A stretch of DNA of 64,000 nt from an uncultured Eubacteriales bacterium (GTDB lineage Bacteria > Bacillota > Clostridia > Oscillospirales > Oscillospiraceae): assembly GCA_900546515.1 (NCBI GenBank), contig URDG01000003.1:43262-107261 (forward strand). Reading direction: 5' to 3'. How positions within the stretch are numbered: the first letter of the stretch is position 1; every line of letters starts with the position of its first letter. This document shows positions 1 to 7,841 of this stretch, piece by piece. The notes beneath the pieces were generated by a model, which worked only from the letters and a program-made list of their open reading frames with translations, did no database searches and had not been told where the DNA came from. Both the position numbers and the translations under genes were made by a program.

Positions 1-326
1 AAGGTCATCTCCGCAATGATGAGGATGTTCCCCTCGTCGTCGCTGAGGCGCATTTCGCGGATCGAGCGCGCGCTGCTTTCGGCGTTGATTATCCATGTCT
101 CCACCGTAATGCCGCCGGATCTCGAAGGCGTTTTGATTATCTCAACATGCCACTCCGTCAGAAGCCAGCTGAAGCCATTGAGCTGCCTTGCGGCTAATTC
201 ATCCATTACGGTATTTGAATGGTGGCTGGCTGTGTTCTCCATGATGCGGAGCATGCCTGTGAGCGTGAGATAACCGTCGCTGTCAAAATCGTAAAGTCTT
301 GTTTCGGCCTTTTCTCTGTATATCAT
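1..326 (-). CDS. Acyl-ACP thioesterase-like protein, partial
   Basis: The frame starts with ATG at 326 (MIYREKAETRLYDFD...) behind an AGGAGA ribosome binding site and stays open to the window edge, so about 108 N-terminal residues are present. The opening resembles the first hot-dog domain of acyl-ACP thioesterases: a short start, then 'SDGYLTLTGMLRIMENTASHHSN', a helix in which the family recognises the acyl chain. Members hydrolyse acyl-ACP to release fatty acids in the cytoplasm. The gene is divergent from the IS element and the polysaccharide operon. The family call rests on a partial sequence; another hot-dog thioesterase is possible. Confidence 0.65.
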   Translation of the reverse strand, partial: MIYREKAETRLYDFDSDGYLTLTGMLRIMENTASHHSNTVMDELAARQLNGFSWLLTEWHVEIIKTPSRSGGITVETWIINAESSARSIREMRLSDDEGNILIIAEMT

Positions 327-377
327 GTACTTCTCCTGTAGTTATGCACTCTGCACTCAGTTTATTATAATTTCTCT

Positions 378-406
378 ATTTTACACTGCTTCAGAAAATT
401 TTTCAA
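378..406 (-). promoter_or_regulatory. SigA-type promoter for the thioesterase gene
   Basis: Read on the - strand there is TTGAAA (406-401), a 17-base spacer and TAAAAT (383-378), about 50 bases before the ATG at 326. A match to the -35/-10 consensus at canonical spacing. Confidence 0.55.
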
Positions 407-436
407 TACGGCAAAATGACATGGAGCGGCGCGCAT

Positions 437-463
437 TGTAGGAGTAACAATGATGAGAGACAG
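437..463 (+). repeat. Left terminal inverted repeat of the IS481-like element
   Basis: Starts TGTAGGAGTAACAATGATGA and ends in ACAG. It pairs imperfectly with 1490-1516 read on the other strand; the TGTAGG, CAATGATG and ACAG blocks are identical. Confidence 0.75.
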
Positions 464-475
464 ATAAGAAAAAGA

Positions 476-552
476 ATAGCGAATAGGTGAGACCTGTGTT
501 AAGGTTGAGTTGACGAGACAAAACCGAAAGGCAGGTGTACCCTATTCGCTAT
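476..552 (+). promoter_or_regulatory. Fold-back hairpin that covers the transposase start codon
   Basis: ATAGCGAATAGG (476-487) is an exact inverted repeat of CCTATTCGCTAT (541-552), and the right arm includes the first two bases of the start codon at 551. A nested pair ACCTG (492-496) / CAGGT (532-536) continues the stem after a symmetric internal loop. In the mRNA this would hide the start codon and the weak purine-rich ribosome binding region. Other transposons use such structures to block translation from read-through transcripts; that role here is inferred. Confidence 0.6.
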
Positions 553-1495
553 GAATAAGATAACACAAGACATGCGGTATAAGCAAGCAGTAATTGAGTA
601 TTCGATGAAACACGGCGTTACGAAGGCCGCTATCCGCTACAAGACCAGTCGTCAGAATATCTATCGTTGGAAGAAGAAATACGACGGAGATATACACTCG
701 CTGGCAGACCGCTCCCACCGTCCTCACAGCCATCCAAATCAGCACACAGAGGCAGAGATCACGTTGGTAAAGAATATGCGCCGGAGGAACCCACACGACG
801 GTCTGGTAGTCTTCTGGGTCAAACTTCGCCGACGTGGATACACCAGATCTATCTCCGGGCTGTATAAGCTGCTGCGCCGGATCGGCGGTGCACCGATCAA
901 GCTGCCAAACCCGAAATACATTCCAAAGCCTTATGAACAGATGCGGTATCCCGGTCAAAAGGTTCAGATTGATGTGAAATACGTTCCTTCTGTGTGCCTT
1001 GTTGGAGAAGCCGTAGAGGATGCTAAGGAATGCGGCGGTTACTACTACCAGTACACCTTTATTGATGAATACAGCCGTTTTCGTTATCTGGAGGCTTTCA
1101 AGGAAAAAGACACATATACCTCCACCGTTTTCCTGAAGCACGTAGTGGAGAAGTTCCCATACGCCATAGAATGCGTTCAGACAGATAACGGATTTGAGTT
1201 TACAAATGAGATGGGGAACAGCAAGAAGAAGCTGCCTACCCTCTTCGAGAAAACGCTTGAACAACTGGGAATCAAGCATAAGAAGATCAGACCGTTCACA
1301 CCCAGACATAACGGCAAGGTTGAACGCAGTCATAGAAAAGACAACGAGGAATTCTATGCTTCTCATCGTTTCTATTCTTTTGACGATTTTGCAAAACAGC
1401 TTGCCGTCCGTCAAAGGCAGTATAATAATTTCCCCTTGCGTCCGCTCAACTGGAAGTCTCCTCGCGATATCCTTTTTTCTTTTCCGCCTCTGTAA
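551..1495 (+). CDS. IS481-like DDE transposase
   Basis: A 314-residue integrase-core transposase. Residues about 10-45 form a helix-turn-helix (VTKAAIRYKTSRQNIYRWKK) for end binding. The catalytic core has the DDE residues in VQIDVKYV (about 140), CVQTDNGFEF (about 218) and HNGKVERSHRKDNEEFY (about 265-270), followed by the usual C-terminal PLNWKSP motif. The length fits intact family members and there is no frameshift. The gene fills the element between the inverted repeats; its start codon lies in a fold-back stem and its stop inside the right repeat. Confidence 0.9.
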   Translation: MNKITQDMRYKQAVIEYSMKHGVTKAAIRYKTSRQNIYRWKKKYDGDIHSLADRSHRPHSHPNQHTEAEITLVKNMRRRNPHDGLVVFWVKLRRRGYTRSISGLYKLLRRIGGAPIKLPNPKYIPKPYEQMRYPGQKVQIDVKYVPSVCLVGEAVEDAKECGGYYYQYTFIDEYSRFRYLEAFKEKDTYTSTVFLKHVVEKFPYAIECVQTDNGFEFTNEMGNSKKKLPTLFEKTLEQLGIKHKKIRPFTPRHNGKVERSHRKDNEEFYASHRFYSFDDFAKQLAVRQRQYNNFPLRPLNWKSPRDILFSFPPL

Positions 1496-1516
1496 CGCAT
1501 CATTGACTAACCTACA
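1490..1516 (-). repeat. Right terminal inverted repeat of the IS481-like element
   Basis: Read on the - strand it begins TGTAGGTTAGTCAATGATGC and mirrors the left repeat with a few mismatches. The transposase stop codon (1493-1495) lies inside it. Confidence 0.75.
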
Positions 1517-1545
1517 TGCGCCCGGGCCCGCTGCCTCGATTTGCG

Positions 1546-1574
1546 TTGACACTGTGGGGGCTCAATGATATAAT
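1546..1574 (+). promoter_or_regulatory. Consensus SigA promoter of the polysaccharide operon
   Basis: TTGACA (1546-1551), a 17-base spacer and TATAAT (1569-1574): a perfect consensus starting 30 bases outside the right end of the IS. It precedes the first polysaccharide gene by about 75 bases. A weaker TTGATT/TATAAG pair follows within the leader. This is the only strong promoter I see before the co-directional genes that run to the terminator near 24.1 kb. Confidence 0.8.
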
Positions 1575-1651
1575 GACTTGATTTATAAGTATTAAATATT
1601 ATAAGAAATCTTGTTAAGAACTTCAGATAAAAAGTCGGAGTGGAGCGGGAT

Positions 1652-2266
1652 ATGTACGAGCGCGTGATAAAAAGATTACTGGATATTGTCCTTTCGCTTG
1701 CGGGCATTGCCGTGCTGGCGGTGCCTATGCTCATAATATCGCTTGCGATAAAGCTTGGCTCGCCCGGCCCAGTGTTTTTCAGGCAGAAGCGCTTCGGCAT
1801 ACATAAAAGCTTCTTCAATATCCTGAAATTCCGCACTATGCGCACGGATACGCCGAAGGACGTGCCTACCCATATGCTCGCCGATCCGGCAAAGTGGATA
1901 ACGCGGACGGGAGCCTTTCTGAGAAAGACCAGTCTCGACGAGCTGCCGCAGCTCTTCAATATTTTCGCGGGGCAGATGTCCGTGATAGGCCCGCGTCCTG
2001 CGCTTTGGAATCAGGACGATCTTATTGCCGAGCGCGACAGGTACGGCGCGAACGACGTAAAGCCCGGACTGACCGGATGGGCGCAGATAAACGGGAGAGA
2101 CGAGCTGCCCATAGATGTAAAGGCGAAGCTCGACGGAGAGTATGTGAAAAAACTCAGCTTCGGTTTCGACTGCAAGTGCTTTTTCGGCACCGTGAAGAGC
2201 GTGCTGCGGCATGAGGGCGTCGTCGAGGGCGGCACGGGAGAGCTTGAGCGGGAGAAAGGCCTATGA
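1652..2266 (+). CDS. Undecaprenyl-phosphate sugar phosphotransferase (initiating, PglC-like)
   Basis: A bacterial sugar transferase of 204 residues, consisting of the catalytic domain only. It should transfer a sugar 1-phosphate from a UDP-sugar to undecaprenyl phosphate at the inner face of the membrane, the first step of repeat-unit assembly. Visible marks are the N-terminal re-entrant membrane helix (about 5-30), then PGPVFFRQKRFG, FNILKFRTM, RKTSLDELPQLFNI with the catalytic DE pair, MSVIGPRPA and KPGLTGWAQINGRD. An upstream in-frame GTG at 1640 exists, but ATG 1652 has GGAG at good spacing. The stop overlaps the next start (ATGA). The neighbouring epimerase/reductase suggests an HexNAc-type substrate, which is an inference. 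Confidence 0.9.
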   Translation: MYERVIKRLLDIVLSLAGIAVLAVPMLIISLAIKLGSPGPVFFRQKRFGIHKSFFNILKFRTMRTDTPKDVPTHMLADPAKWITRTGAFLRKTSLDELPQLFNIFAGQMSVIGPRPALWNQDDLIAERDRYGANDVKPGLTGWAQINGRDELPIDVKAKLDGEYVKKLSFGFDCKCFFGTVKSVLRHEGVVEGGTGELEREKGL

Positions 2267-3141
2267 AACGGATACTCATAACCGGCATAAACAGCTATCT
2301 CGGCGGCCGGTTCAGACAGTATATGGAGCAATTCCCGGAGTATGCTACCGTCTCCATCAGCATGCGCAACGGCTCATGGCGCGGGGAGGACTTCACGGGC
2401 TTTGACGTGGTGTACCATGTCGCCGGGCTCGCGCACTCCGACAACGGCCGTATAAGTCCGGAAAAAGCGCAGAAATATTATGAGATAAACACTGATCTCA
2501 CAAAAGAGCTGGCCAAAAAGGCCAAACGCGAGGGCGTAAAGCAGTTCATTTTCATGAGCTCGGCCATCGTCTACGGCGACAGCGCCCCGATAGGCCGGCG
2601 GCGGAGAATAGACAGAAGCACCGTCTGTACGCCGGCAAACTGCTACGGCGACAGCAAGCTCCAAGCCGAGCTGGGCCTGAGACGGCTTGAAGACAAAAAT
2701 TTCAGGGTCGTCATCCTGCGGCCGCCGATGATATACGGCCCCGGCTGTAAGGGCAACTACCCGGTGCTGTCCCTTTTCGCGCAGCGCCTGCCGGTGTTCC
2801 CGTATGTGGATAACGAGCGCTCGATGCTGTTCGTGGATAATCTTATGGCTTTCGTGAAGCTGATGATAGACAACGAGGAGTCCGGCACATTTTTCCCGCA
2901 GAACGCGGAATACAGCAACACCTCAGAGCTTGTGCGCATGATCGCCGAAGCCCACGGCAAAAAGCTCATCCTCGTGAGGGGCTTTACATGGGCGCTGAAA
3001 TTTCTGGGCTTTTTCACTGCGCTTGTGGACAAGGCCTTCGGCAGCCTGAGCTATGACATGCCGATGAGCGAGTATCCGGGAGGGGAGTACAGGCTGTATT
3101 CTCTCGAAGAGAGCATAAGGATCACCGAGGGTGCGCAATGA
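2263..3141 (+). CDS. NAD-dependent nucleotide-sugar epimerase/reductase (extended SDR)
   Basis: A 292-residue extended short-chain dehydrogenase. The nucleotide-binding motif is TGINSYLGG (about 7-15), a variant of TGxxGxxG; the active-site pair is NCYGDSK (YxxxK near 128-132), with MSSAIVYG and LRPPMIYGPGCKGNYP as further family blocks. Relatives next to PglC/WreU-type transferases include 4-reductases or 4-epimerases that make UDP-QuiNAc, UDP-FucNAc or UDP-GalNAc for the first sugar of the repeat unit. It overlaps the sugar transferase by four bases and the next gene by four bases, so translation is probably coupled. The exact substrate cannot be read from the sequence. Confidence 0.8.
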   Translation: MKRILITGINSYLGGRFRQYMEQFPEYATVSISMRNGSWRGEDFTGFDVVYHVAGLAHSDNGRISPEKAQKYYEINTDLTKELAKKAKREGVKQFIFMSSAIVYGDSAPIGRRRRIDRSTVCTPANCYGDSKLQAELGLRRLEDKNFRVVILRPPMIYGPGCKGNYPVLSLFAQRLPVFPYVDNERSMLFVDNLMAFVKLMIDNEESGTFFPQNAEYSNTSELVRMIAEAHGKKLILVRGFTWALKFLGFFTALVDKAFGSLSYDMPMSEYPGGEYRLYSLEESIRITEGAQ

Positions 3142-4367
3142 AGGACAGTCCGCAGAGAAAAAAGCATATTCTCGTCGTCAGCCAGTATTTTTATCCTGAG
3201 GCGTTCCGCATAAACGACATGTGCGCCGAATGGGTGGAGCGCGGCTATAAGATAACGGTGCTCACTGGCATACCGAACTACCCTTATGGGAAGTATTTTG
3301 ACGGCTATGGCCTTTTCAGGAAACGGCGCGGGAGCTACATGGGCGCAGACATCATCCGCATCCCGCTCATCGCGCGCGGACACGGCGCCCTTGGCATGTG
3401 CCTGAATTATGTGTCGTTCGTGATCTCAGGGTTTTTCTGGAAGTGCTTTACGCCGCTGAAGGCCGATATGGTTTTCAACTTCGAGGTATCGCCGATGACG
3501 CAGGCGCTGGTAGGCGTATGGTACGCGAAGCGCCGCAGGATACCGTGCTGGATATACGTGCAGGATCTCTGGCCGGAGAATATAGAGATAGTCACGGGCA
3601 TACACTCAAAGCTCGTGCTCGGCCCCGTCGGCCGGATGGTGGACTATATATACCGCCGCTGCGACAGAATATTTGCCACATCGCCGAGCTTTGTTGATAT
3701 GATTCGCCGGCGCATACCCGGCGAAGAGGACAAGGTCAGCTACTGGCCGCAGTATGCGGAGGAGTTCTACCGCCCGATGGAGAGGGGCAGCAGCGCACTC
3801 ATACCCTGCGACGGACGTTTCAAGGTGGCGTTCACCGGAAATGTTGGCCGGGCGCAGGGACTCGATATTCTGCCGGATGCCGCGGCAGTCCTGAAGAGGG
3901 ACGGCGTAAACGCGGAATTTGTGATAGTCGGCGACGGGCGCAGCAAGGCCGCGCTCATCGAAAAAATAAAGCTGCTCGGCGTGGAGGACATGTTCGTGCT
4001 TATACCGCGCCAGCCGGCAGAGAGCATACCGGCGATACTCGCCGGCTGCGACGCGGCTTTCGTATCGTTTATGAACAACGCGCTCTTTGCAAACACCATA
4101 CCCGCCAAGCTCCAGTCGTACATGGCCTGCGGCATGCCCGTGCTGGCCTGCGCCACGGGAGAGACGGAGCGCGTAGTGCGTGAGGCGGACTGCGGCGTGT
4201 GCAGCCCGATAGGGGACAGCGCGGCGCTGGCGGAGGCTGTGCGCTTGCTGATGAACGACGCGCGGCTCGACGAATACGGCAGAAACGCAAGAAAATATTT
4301 TGAAGCGCATTTCGATAAGAAGATGCTGCTCGACCGGTTCGACGAATGTGTGAGAGCCGGCGGATGA
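3138..4367 (+). CDS. GT4 glycosyltransferase, WbuB-like
   Basis: A GT-B fold retaining glycosyltransferase of 409 residues. The N-terminal domain opens with ILVVSQYFYPEAFRIND and contains TGIPNYPYGKYFDGY; the C-terminal donor domain has FTGNVGRAQGLD, VGDGRSKAALIEKI and IPAKLQSYMACGMPVLA (about 315-335). These blocks match the WbuB group, which in enterobacterial O-antigen loci transfers N-acetyl-L-fucosamine. The next three genes make UDP-L-FucNAc, so this is the best candidate for the FucNAc transferase. It is a cytoplasmic enzyme acting on undecaprenyl-linked intermediates. The start overlaps the upstream stop (ATGA). Confidence 0.85.
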   Translation: MKDSPQRKKHILVVSQYFYPEAFRINDMCAEWVERGYKITVLTGIPNYPYGKYFDGYGLFRKRRGSYMGADIIRIPLIARGHGALGMCLNYVSFVISGFFWKCFTPLKADMVFNFEVSPMTQALVGVWYAKRRRIPCWIYVQDLWPENIEIVTGIHSKLVLGPVGRMVDYIYRRCDRIFATSPSFVDMIRRRIPGEEDKVSYWPQYAEEFYRPMERGSSALIPCDGRFKVAFTGNVGRAQGLDILPDAAAVLKRDGVNAEFVIVGDGRSKAALIEKIKLLGVEDMFVLIPRQPAESIPAILAGCDAAFVSFMNNALFANTIPAKLQSYMACGMPVLACATGETERVVREADCGVCSPIGDSAALAEAVRLLMNDARLDEYGRNARKYFEAHFDKKMLLDRFDECVRAGG

Positions 4368-4386
4368 GCGGCGGAAAGAGGGAGAA

Positions 4387-5433
4387 ATGTTCAAGGACAA
4401 GACTCTGATGATAACAGGCGGCACGGGCTCGTTCGGAAATGCCGTGCTCAACCGCTTCATAGCAAGCGATATAGGCGAGATCCGCATCTTCTCGCGCGAC
4501 GAGAAGAAGCAGGACGATATGCGCCACGATTTTCAGGCGCGCATGCCGGAATACGCCGACAAGCTGAGATTCTACATCGGTGATGTGCGCGACCTCCAGT
4601 CCGTTAGAGACGCGATGCACGGGGTGGACTACATTTTCCATGCCGCGGCGCTCAAGCAGGTGCCGTCATGCGAGTTTTTCCCGCTCGAAGCGGTGAAGAC
4701 CAATGTGTTCGGAACGGATAATGTGCTCACCGCCGCGATAAGCGAGGGCGTGAAGGCTGCGATATGCCTTTCCACCGACAAGGCCGCCTATCCGATAAAC
4801 GCGATGGGGACGAGCAAGGCGATGATGGAGAAGGTCGTTGTGGCAAAGTCCCGTACAGTCGATCCCGGCAGGACGCGGATATGCTGCACGCGCTACGGCA
4901 ACGTCATGTGCTCCCGCGGCAGCGTCATCCCGCTTTGGATAGATCAGCTCAGAAAAGGCGAGCCGATCACGATCACGGAGCCGGACATGACGCGCTTCAT
5001 CATGTCGCTTGACGAGGCGGTGGATCTTGTGCTTTTTGCCTTTGAGCACGGCGAAAGCGGGGATATACTGGTTCAGAAAGCGCCGGCCTGCACGATAAGG
5101 ACGCAGGCGGAGGCCGTGTGCGAGCTCTTCGGCGGCGATAAGGAAAACATAAAGGTCATCGGCATACGCCACGGCGAGAAAATGTACGAGACGCTGTTGA
5201 CGAACGAGGAGTGCGCCAAGGCGGAGGATCTGGGCAGCTTTTACCGTGTCCCATGCGACAGGCGCAGCCTCAATTACGACAAATATTTTGTTCAGGGCGA
5301 CCCGGAGAGAAACCATCTCACCGAGTTCAACTCCAACAATACGCAGATACTTGACGTTCAGCAGGTAAAGGAAAAGCTGCTGGGGCTGAAATATATACGC
5401 CGGCAGCTTGAAGAGATGGGAATAGAGTACTGA
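4387..5433 (+). CDS. capE: UDP-GlcNAc 4,6-dehydratase / 5-epimerase (CapE/FnlA/WbjB)
   Basis: First enzyme of UDP-N-acetyl-L-fucosamine synthesis, 348 residues. It is an extended SDR with TGGTGSFG at 10-17, LKQVPSCE at 89-96, STDKAAYP at 129-136 and NAMGTSK at 138-144. The usual catalytic YxxxK reads MxxxK here (Met140-Lys144), which I recall as a feature of the inverting CapE branch rather than a defect. The C-terminal part with HGEKMYETLLTNEE is typical of CapE/FnlA. CapF and CapG homologues follow directly, giving the complete three-enzyme set. Confidence 0.92.
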   Translation: MFKDKTLMITGGTGSFGNAVLNRFIASDIGEIRIFSRDEKKQDDMRHDFQARMPEYADKLRFYIGDVRDLQSVRDAMHGVDYIFHAAALKQVPSCEFFPLEAVKTNVFGTDNVLTAAISEGVKAAICLSTDKAAYPINAMGTSKAMMEKVVVAKSRTVDPGRTRICCTRYGNVMCSRGSVIPLWIDQLRKGEPITITEPDMTRFIMSLDEAVDLVLFAFEHGESGDILVQKAPACTIRTQAEAVCELFGGDKENIKVIGIRHGEKMYETLLTNEECAKAEDLGSFYRVPCDRRSLNYDKYFVQGDPERNHLTEFNSNNTQILDVQQVKEKLLGLKYIRRQLEEMGIEY

Positions 5434-6632
5434 TGAATATTCTTGTGACCGGAGCCGCAGGCTTTGTCGGCAAAAACCTCTGCCGCGCGCTTGAAAATAT
5501 CAGGGACGGCAAGGACAGGACGCATCCCGGCCTTGAGATAGACGGAATATTTGAATACACGCGCGAAAGCGGCGCGGATGCGTTGGCCGCTTACTGCGCG
5601 CGGGCGGATTTCGTGTTCAACCTCGCGGGCGTCAACCGCCCGAAGGACACGGCGGAGTTCATGGCCGGAAACCGGGGCTTTGCCGCTGAACTGCTGGATG
5701 CGCTGCGCCGCTGCGGCAATACCTGCCCCGTGATGCTCTCAAGCTCCGCGCAGGCAAGCCTTGAGGGGCGCTATGCAGGCTCCGAGTACGGCGTGTCGAA
5801 GCTGGCGGGTGAAAAGCTCTTCTTCGACTATGCCGGAGAGACGGGGGCAAGGGTGCTCGTCTACCGGTTTCCGAACGTTTTCGGAAAATGGTGCCGTCCG
5901 AACTACAACAGCGCCGTGGCGACATTCTGCCACAACACGGCAAACGGCCTGCCGGTCACGATAAACGATCCGGCGACGGAACTGGAGCTCGTATATATAG
6001 ACGACCTCGTAGAGGAGCTTATTTCCGCACTTTCCGGGCATGAGCACCGCTGCGGATATGATGGGCTCGCACCGGTTCCCGCGGCAGACGGAAGGTACTG
6101 CTTCGTTCCTGTGACGCACAGGGTCACGCTGGGCCGCATTAAGGAGCTTCTGGACGGCTTTGCCGCCCAGCCGGAGACGCATGTCATGCCGGAGATACCG
6201 GACGGCTCGTTTGAAAAAAAGCTCTATTCGACATATCTGAGCTATCTTCCCCCGGAGAAGGCCGCATATCCGCTGAGGATGAACACCGACGCGCGCGGCA
6301 GCTTCACCGAGCTTATAAAGACGGCGAAGTGCGGGCAGGTGAGCGTGAATATTTCAAAGCCCGGCGTCACCAAGGGACAGCACTGGCACAACAGCAAGTG
6401 GGAGCTCTTCATCGTCGTGTCCGGCCACGGGCTCATACGTGAGCGCAGGATCGGCAGCGGCGAGGTCATTGAGTTCGAGGTCAGCGGAGACAGGATAGAG
6501 GCCGTGCATATGCTTCCGGGCTATACGCATTCCATCGTGAATCTCTCCGACACGGAGAAGCTTGTCACTGTCATGTGGGCGAACGAGAGCTTCGACCCCG
6601 CCCACCCCGATACTTTTTTTGAGGAGCTGTGA
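5433..6632 (+). CDS. capF: UDP-2-acetamido-2,6-dideoxy-hexos-4-ulose 3-epimerase/reductase (CapF/FnlB/WbjC)
   Basis: Bifunctional second enzyme of UDP-L-FucNAc synthesis. The N-terminal SDR domain (about 1-255) has TGAAGFVG at 6-13 and YGVSK at 119-123 and carries the NADPH-dependent 4-reductase. The C-terminal cupin (about 280-399) has GQHWHNSKWELF near 313 and GYTHSIVN, the metal-binding and 3-epimerase part. It is 399 residues, about 30 longer than the roughly 370 I recall for S. aureus CapF; a low-complexity loop around 205-225 may hold part of the excess. The gene overlaps capE by one base. Confidence 0.92.
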   Translation: MNILVTGAAGFVGKNLCRALENIRDGKDRTHPGLEIDGIFEYTRESGADALAAYCARADFVFNLAGVNRPKDTAEFMAGNRGFAAELLDALRRCGNTCPVMLSSSAQASLEGRYAGSEYGVSKLAGEKLFFDYAGETGARVLVYRFPNVFGKWCRPNYNSAVATFCHNTANGLPVTINDPATELELVYIDDLVEELISALSGHEHRCGYDGLAPVPAADGRYCFVPVTHRVTLGRIKELLDGFAAQPETHVMPEIPDGSFEKKLYSTYLSYLPPEKAAYPLRMNTDARGSFTELIKTAKCGQVSVNISKPGVTKGQHWHNSKWELFIVVSGHGLIRERRIGSGEVIEFEVSGDRIEAVHMLPGYTHSIVNLSDTEKLVTVMWANESFDPAHPDTFFEEL

Positions 6633-6634
6633 CA

Positions 6635-7819
6635 ATGGGCATAAAGCTGGATTACTCTGATATGAAATTCAAAAACGACGGGAGATTGAAGCTCCTAATA
6701 ATCGTTGGCACGCGGCCGGAGATCATCCGCCTCGCGGCGGTCATCGGCAAATGCCGCACGTACTTTGACTGCATACTCGCCCACACCGGGCAGAACTATG
6801 ACTACAACCTCAACGGCGTGTTCTTCCGCGACCTCGGCATTGACGCGCCGGAGGTGTATATGGACGCGGCGGGCGGCGATCTCGGCGAGACCGTGGGCAG
6901 CATCATCAACTGCTCATATAAGCTCATGAGCGAGATACGCCCGGACGCGCTTTTGATCCTCGGCGATACGAACTCCTGCCTCTCCGCCATCGCGGCGAAG
7001 CGTCTGCATATCCCAATCTTCCACATGGAGGCCGGCAACCGCTGCAAGGACGAGTGCCTTCCCGAGGAGACGAACCGCCGCATCGTCGATATAATATCTG
7101 ACGTGAACATGGCCTATTCCGAGCATGCCCGCCGCTATCTCATTGAGTGCGGCCTCCCGAAGGAGCGCACCTATGTCACGGGTTCACCCATGGCGGAGGT
7201 GCTGCACAAAAACCTTGAGAATATTGAGAGATCCGACATTCATGCCCGCCTTGGCCTTGAGAAAGGGAAGTATATCCTCCTCTCGGCCCACCGCGAGGAA
7301 AATATAGATACGGAGAAAAATTTCAACTCACTCTTCACCGCCATAAACAAGATGGCGGAGAAATACGATATGCCCATACTCTACTCCTGCCATCCGCGTT
7401 CAGCGAAGCGGCTGGAGAGCAGCGGCTTCGTCCTCGACCGGCGCGTTATCCGGCATGAGCCTCTCGGCTTTTTCGATTATAACGCCCTTCAGATGAACGC
7501 CTTTGCCGTCGTCTCAGACAGCGGTACCCTGCCGGAGGAGAGCAGCTTCTTCCTCTCCGTCGGGAGGCCCTTCCCGGCTGTCTGCATCCGCACGAGCACC
7601 GAGCGCCCCGAGGCGCTGGACAAGGGCTGCTTCATTCTTGCGGGCATTGACGAAAAATCGCTTTTGCAGGCGGTCGATACGGCGGTCACGATGAACGCAA
7701 ACGGCGATCTCGGCATCCCCGTGCCGGACTATGTGGAGGAAAACGTCTCTTCCAAGGTCGTCCGGCTGATACAGTCGTACACGGGCGTCGTCGATAAAAT
7801 GGTGTGGAGAAAGTACTGA
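6635..7819 (+). CDS. capG: UDP-N-acetyl-L-talosamine/fucosamine 2-epimerase (CapG/FnlC/WbjD)
   Basis: Third enzyme of UDP-L-FucNAc synthesis, 394 residues. It belongs to the non-hydrolysing UDP-HexNAc 2-epimerase family: IIVGTRPEIIR near the start, HTGQNYDYNLNGVFF, HMEAGNRCKDECLPEETNRRI, GSPMAEVL, SAHREENID and SDSGTLPEESSF. The HTGQNYDYN and EAGNRC versions are typical of the CapG/WbjD branch as opposed to WecB. An in-frame GTG at 6629 lies upstream, but the ATG at 6635 has GAGGAG eight bases away. It directly follows capF. Confidence 0.92.
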   Translation: MGIKLDYSDMKFKNDGRLKLLIIVGTRPEIIRLAAVIGKCRTYFDCILAHTGQNYDYNLNGVFFRDLGIDAPEVYMDAAGGDLGETVGSIINCSYKLMSEIRPDALLILGDTNSCLSAIAAKRLHIPIFHMEAGNRCKDECLPEETNRRIVDIISDVNMAYSEHARRYLIECGLPKERTYVTGSPMAEVLHKNLENIERSDIHARLGLEKGKYILLSAHREENIDTEKNFNSLFTAINKMAEKYDMPILYSCHPRSAKRLESSGFVLDRRVIRHEPLGFFDYNALQMNAFAVVSDSGTLPEESSFFLSVGRPFPAVCIRTSTERPEALDKGCFILAGIDEKSLLQAVDTAVTMNANGDLGIPVPDYVEENVSSKVVRLIQSYTGVVDKMVWRKY

Positions 7820-7841
7820 TATTTGCGTTGCAGGTCACAAG

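Larger units (their letters stand above)
437..1516 (+). mobile_element. IS481-like insertion sequence, complete (about 1.08 kb)
   Basis: A single transposase gene is bounded by imperfect inverted repeats of about 27 bases at 437-463 and 1490-1516, both beginning TGTAGG when read inward and sharing CAATGATG and ACAG blocks. TGT...ACA ends are common in the IS481 group. The right repeat contains the transposase stop codon. GCGC lies next to both ends (431-434 and 1518-1521), which could be a short target duplication or an extension of the repeat. Ends and gene are intact, so the element may still be mobile. Confidence 0.8.

Noticed and set aside
542..1552. A 336-codon frame antisense to the transposase, spanning the IS
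   Set aside because: No recognisable domain, while the + strand encodes a complete DDE transposase.
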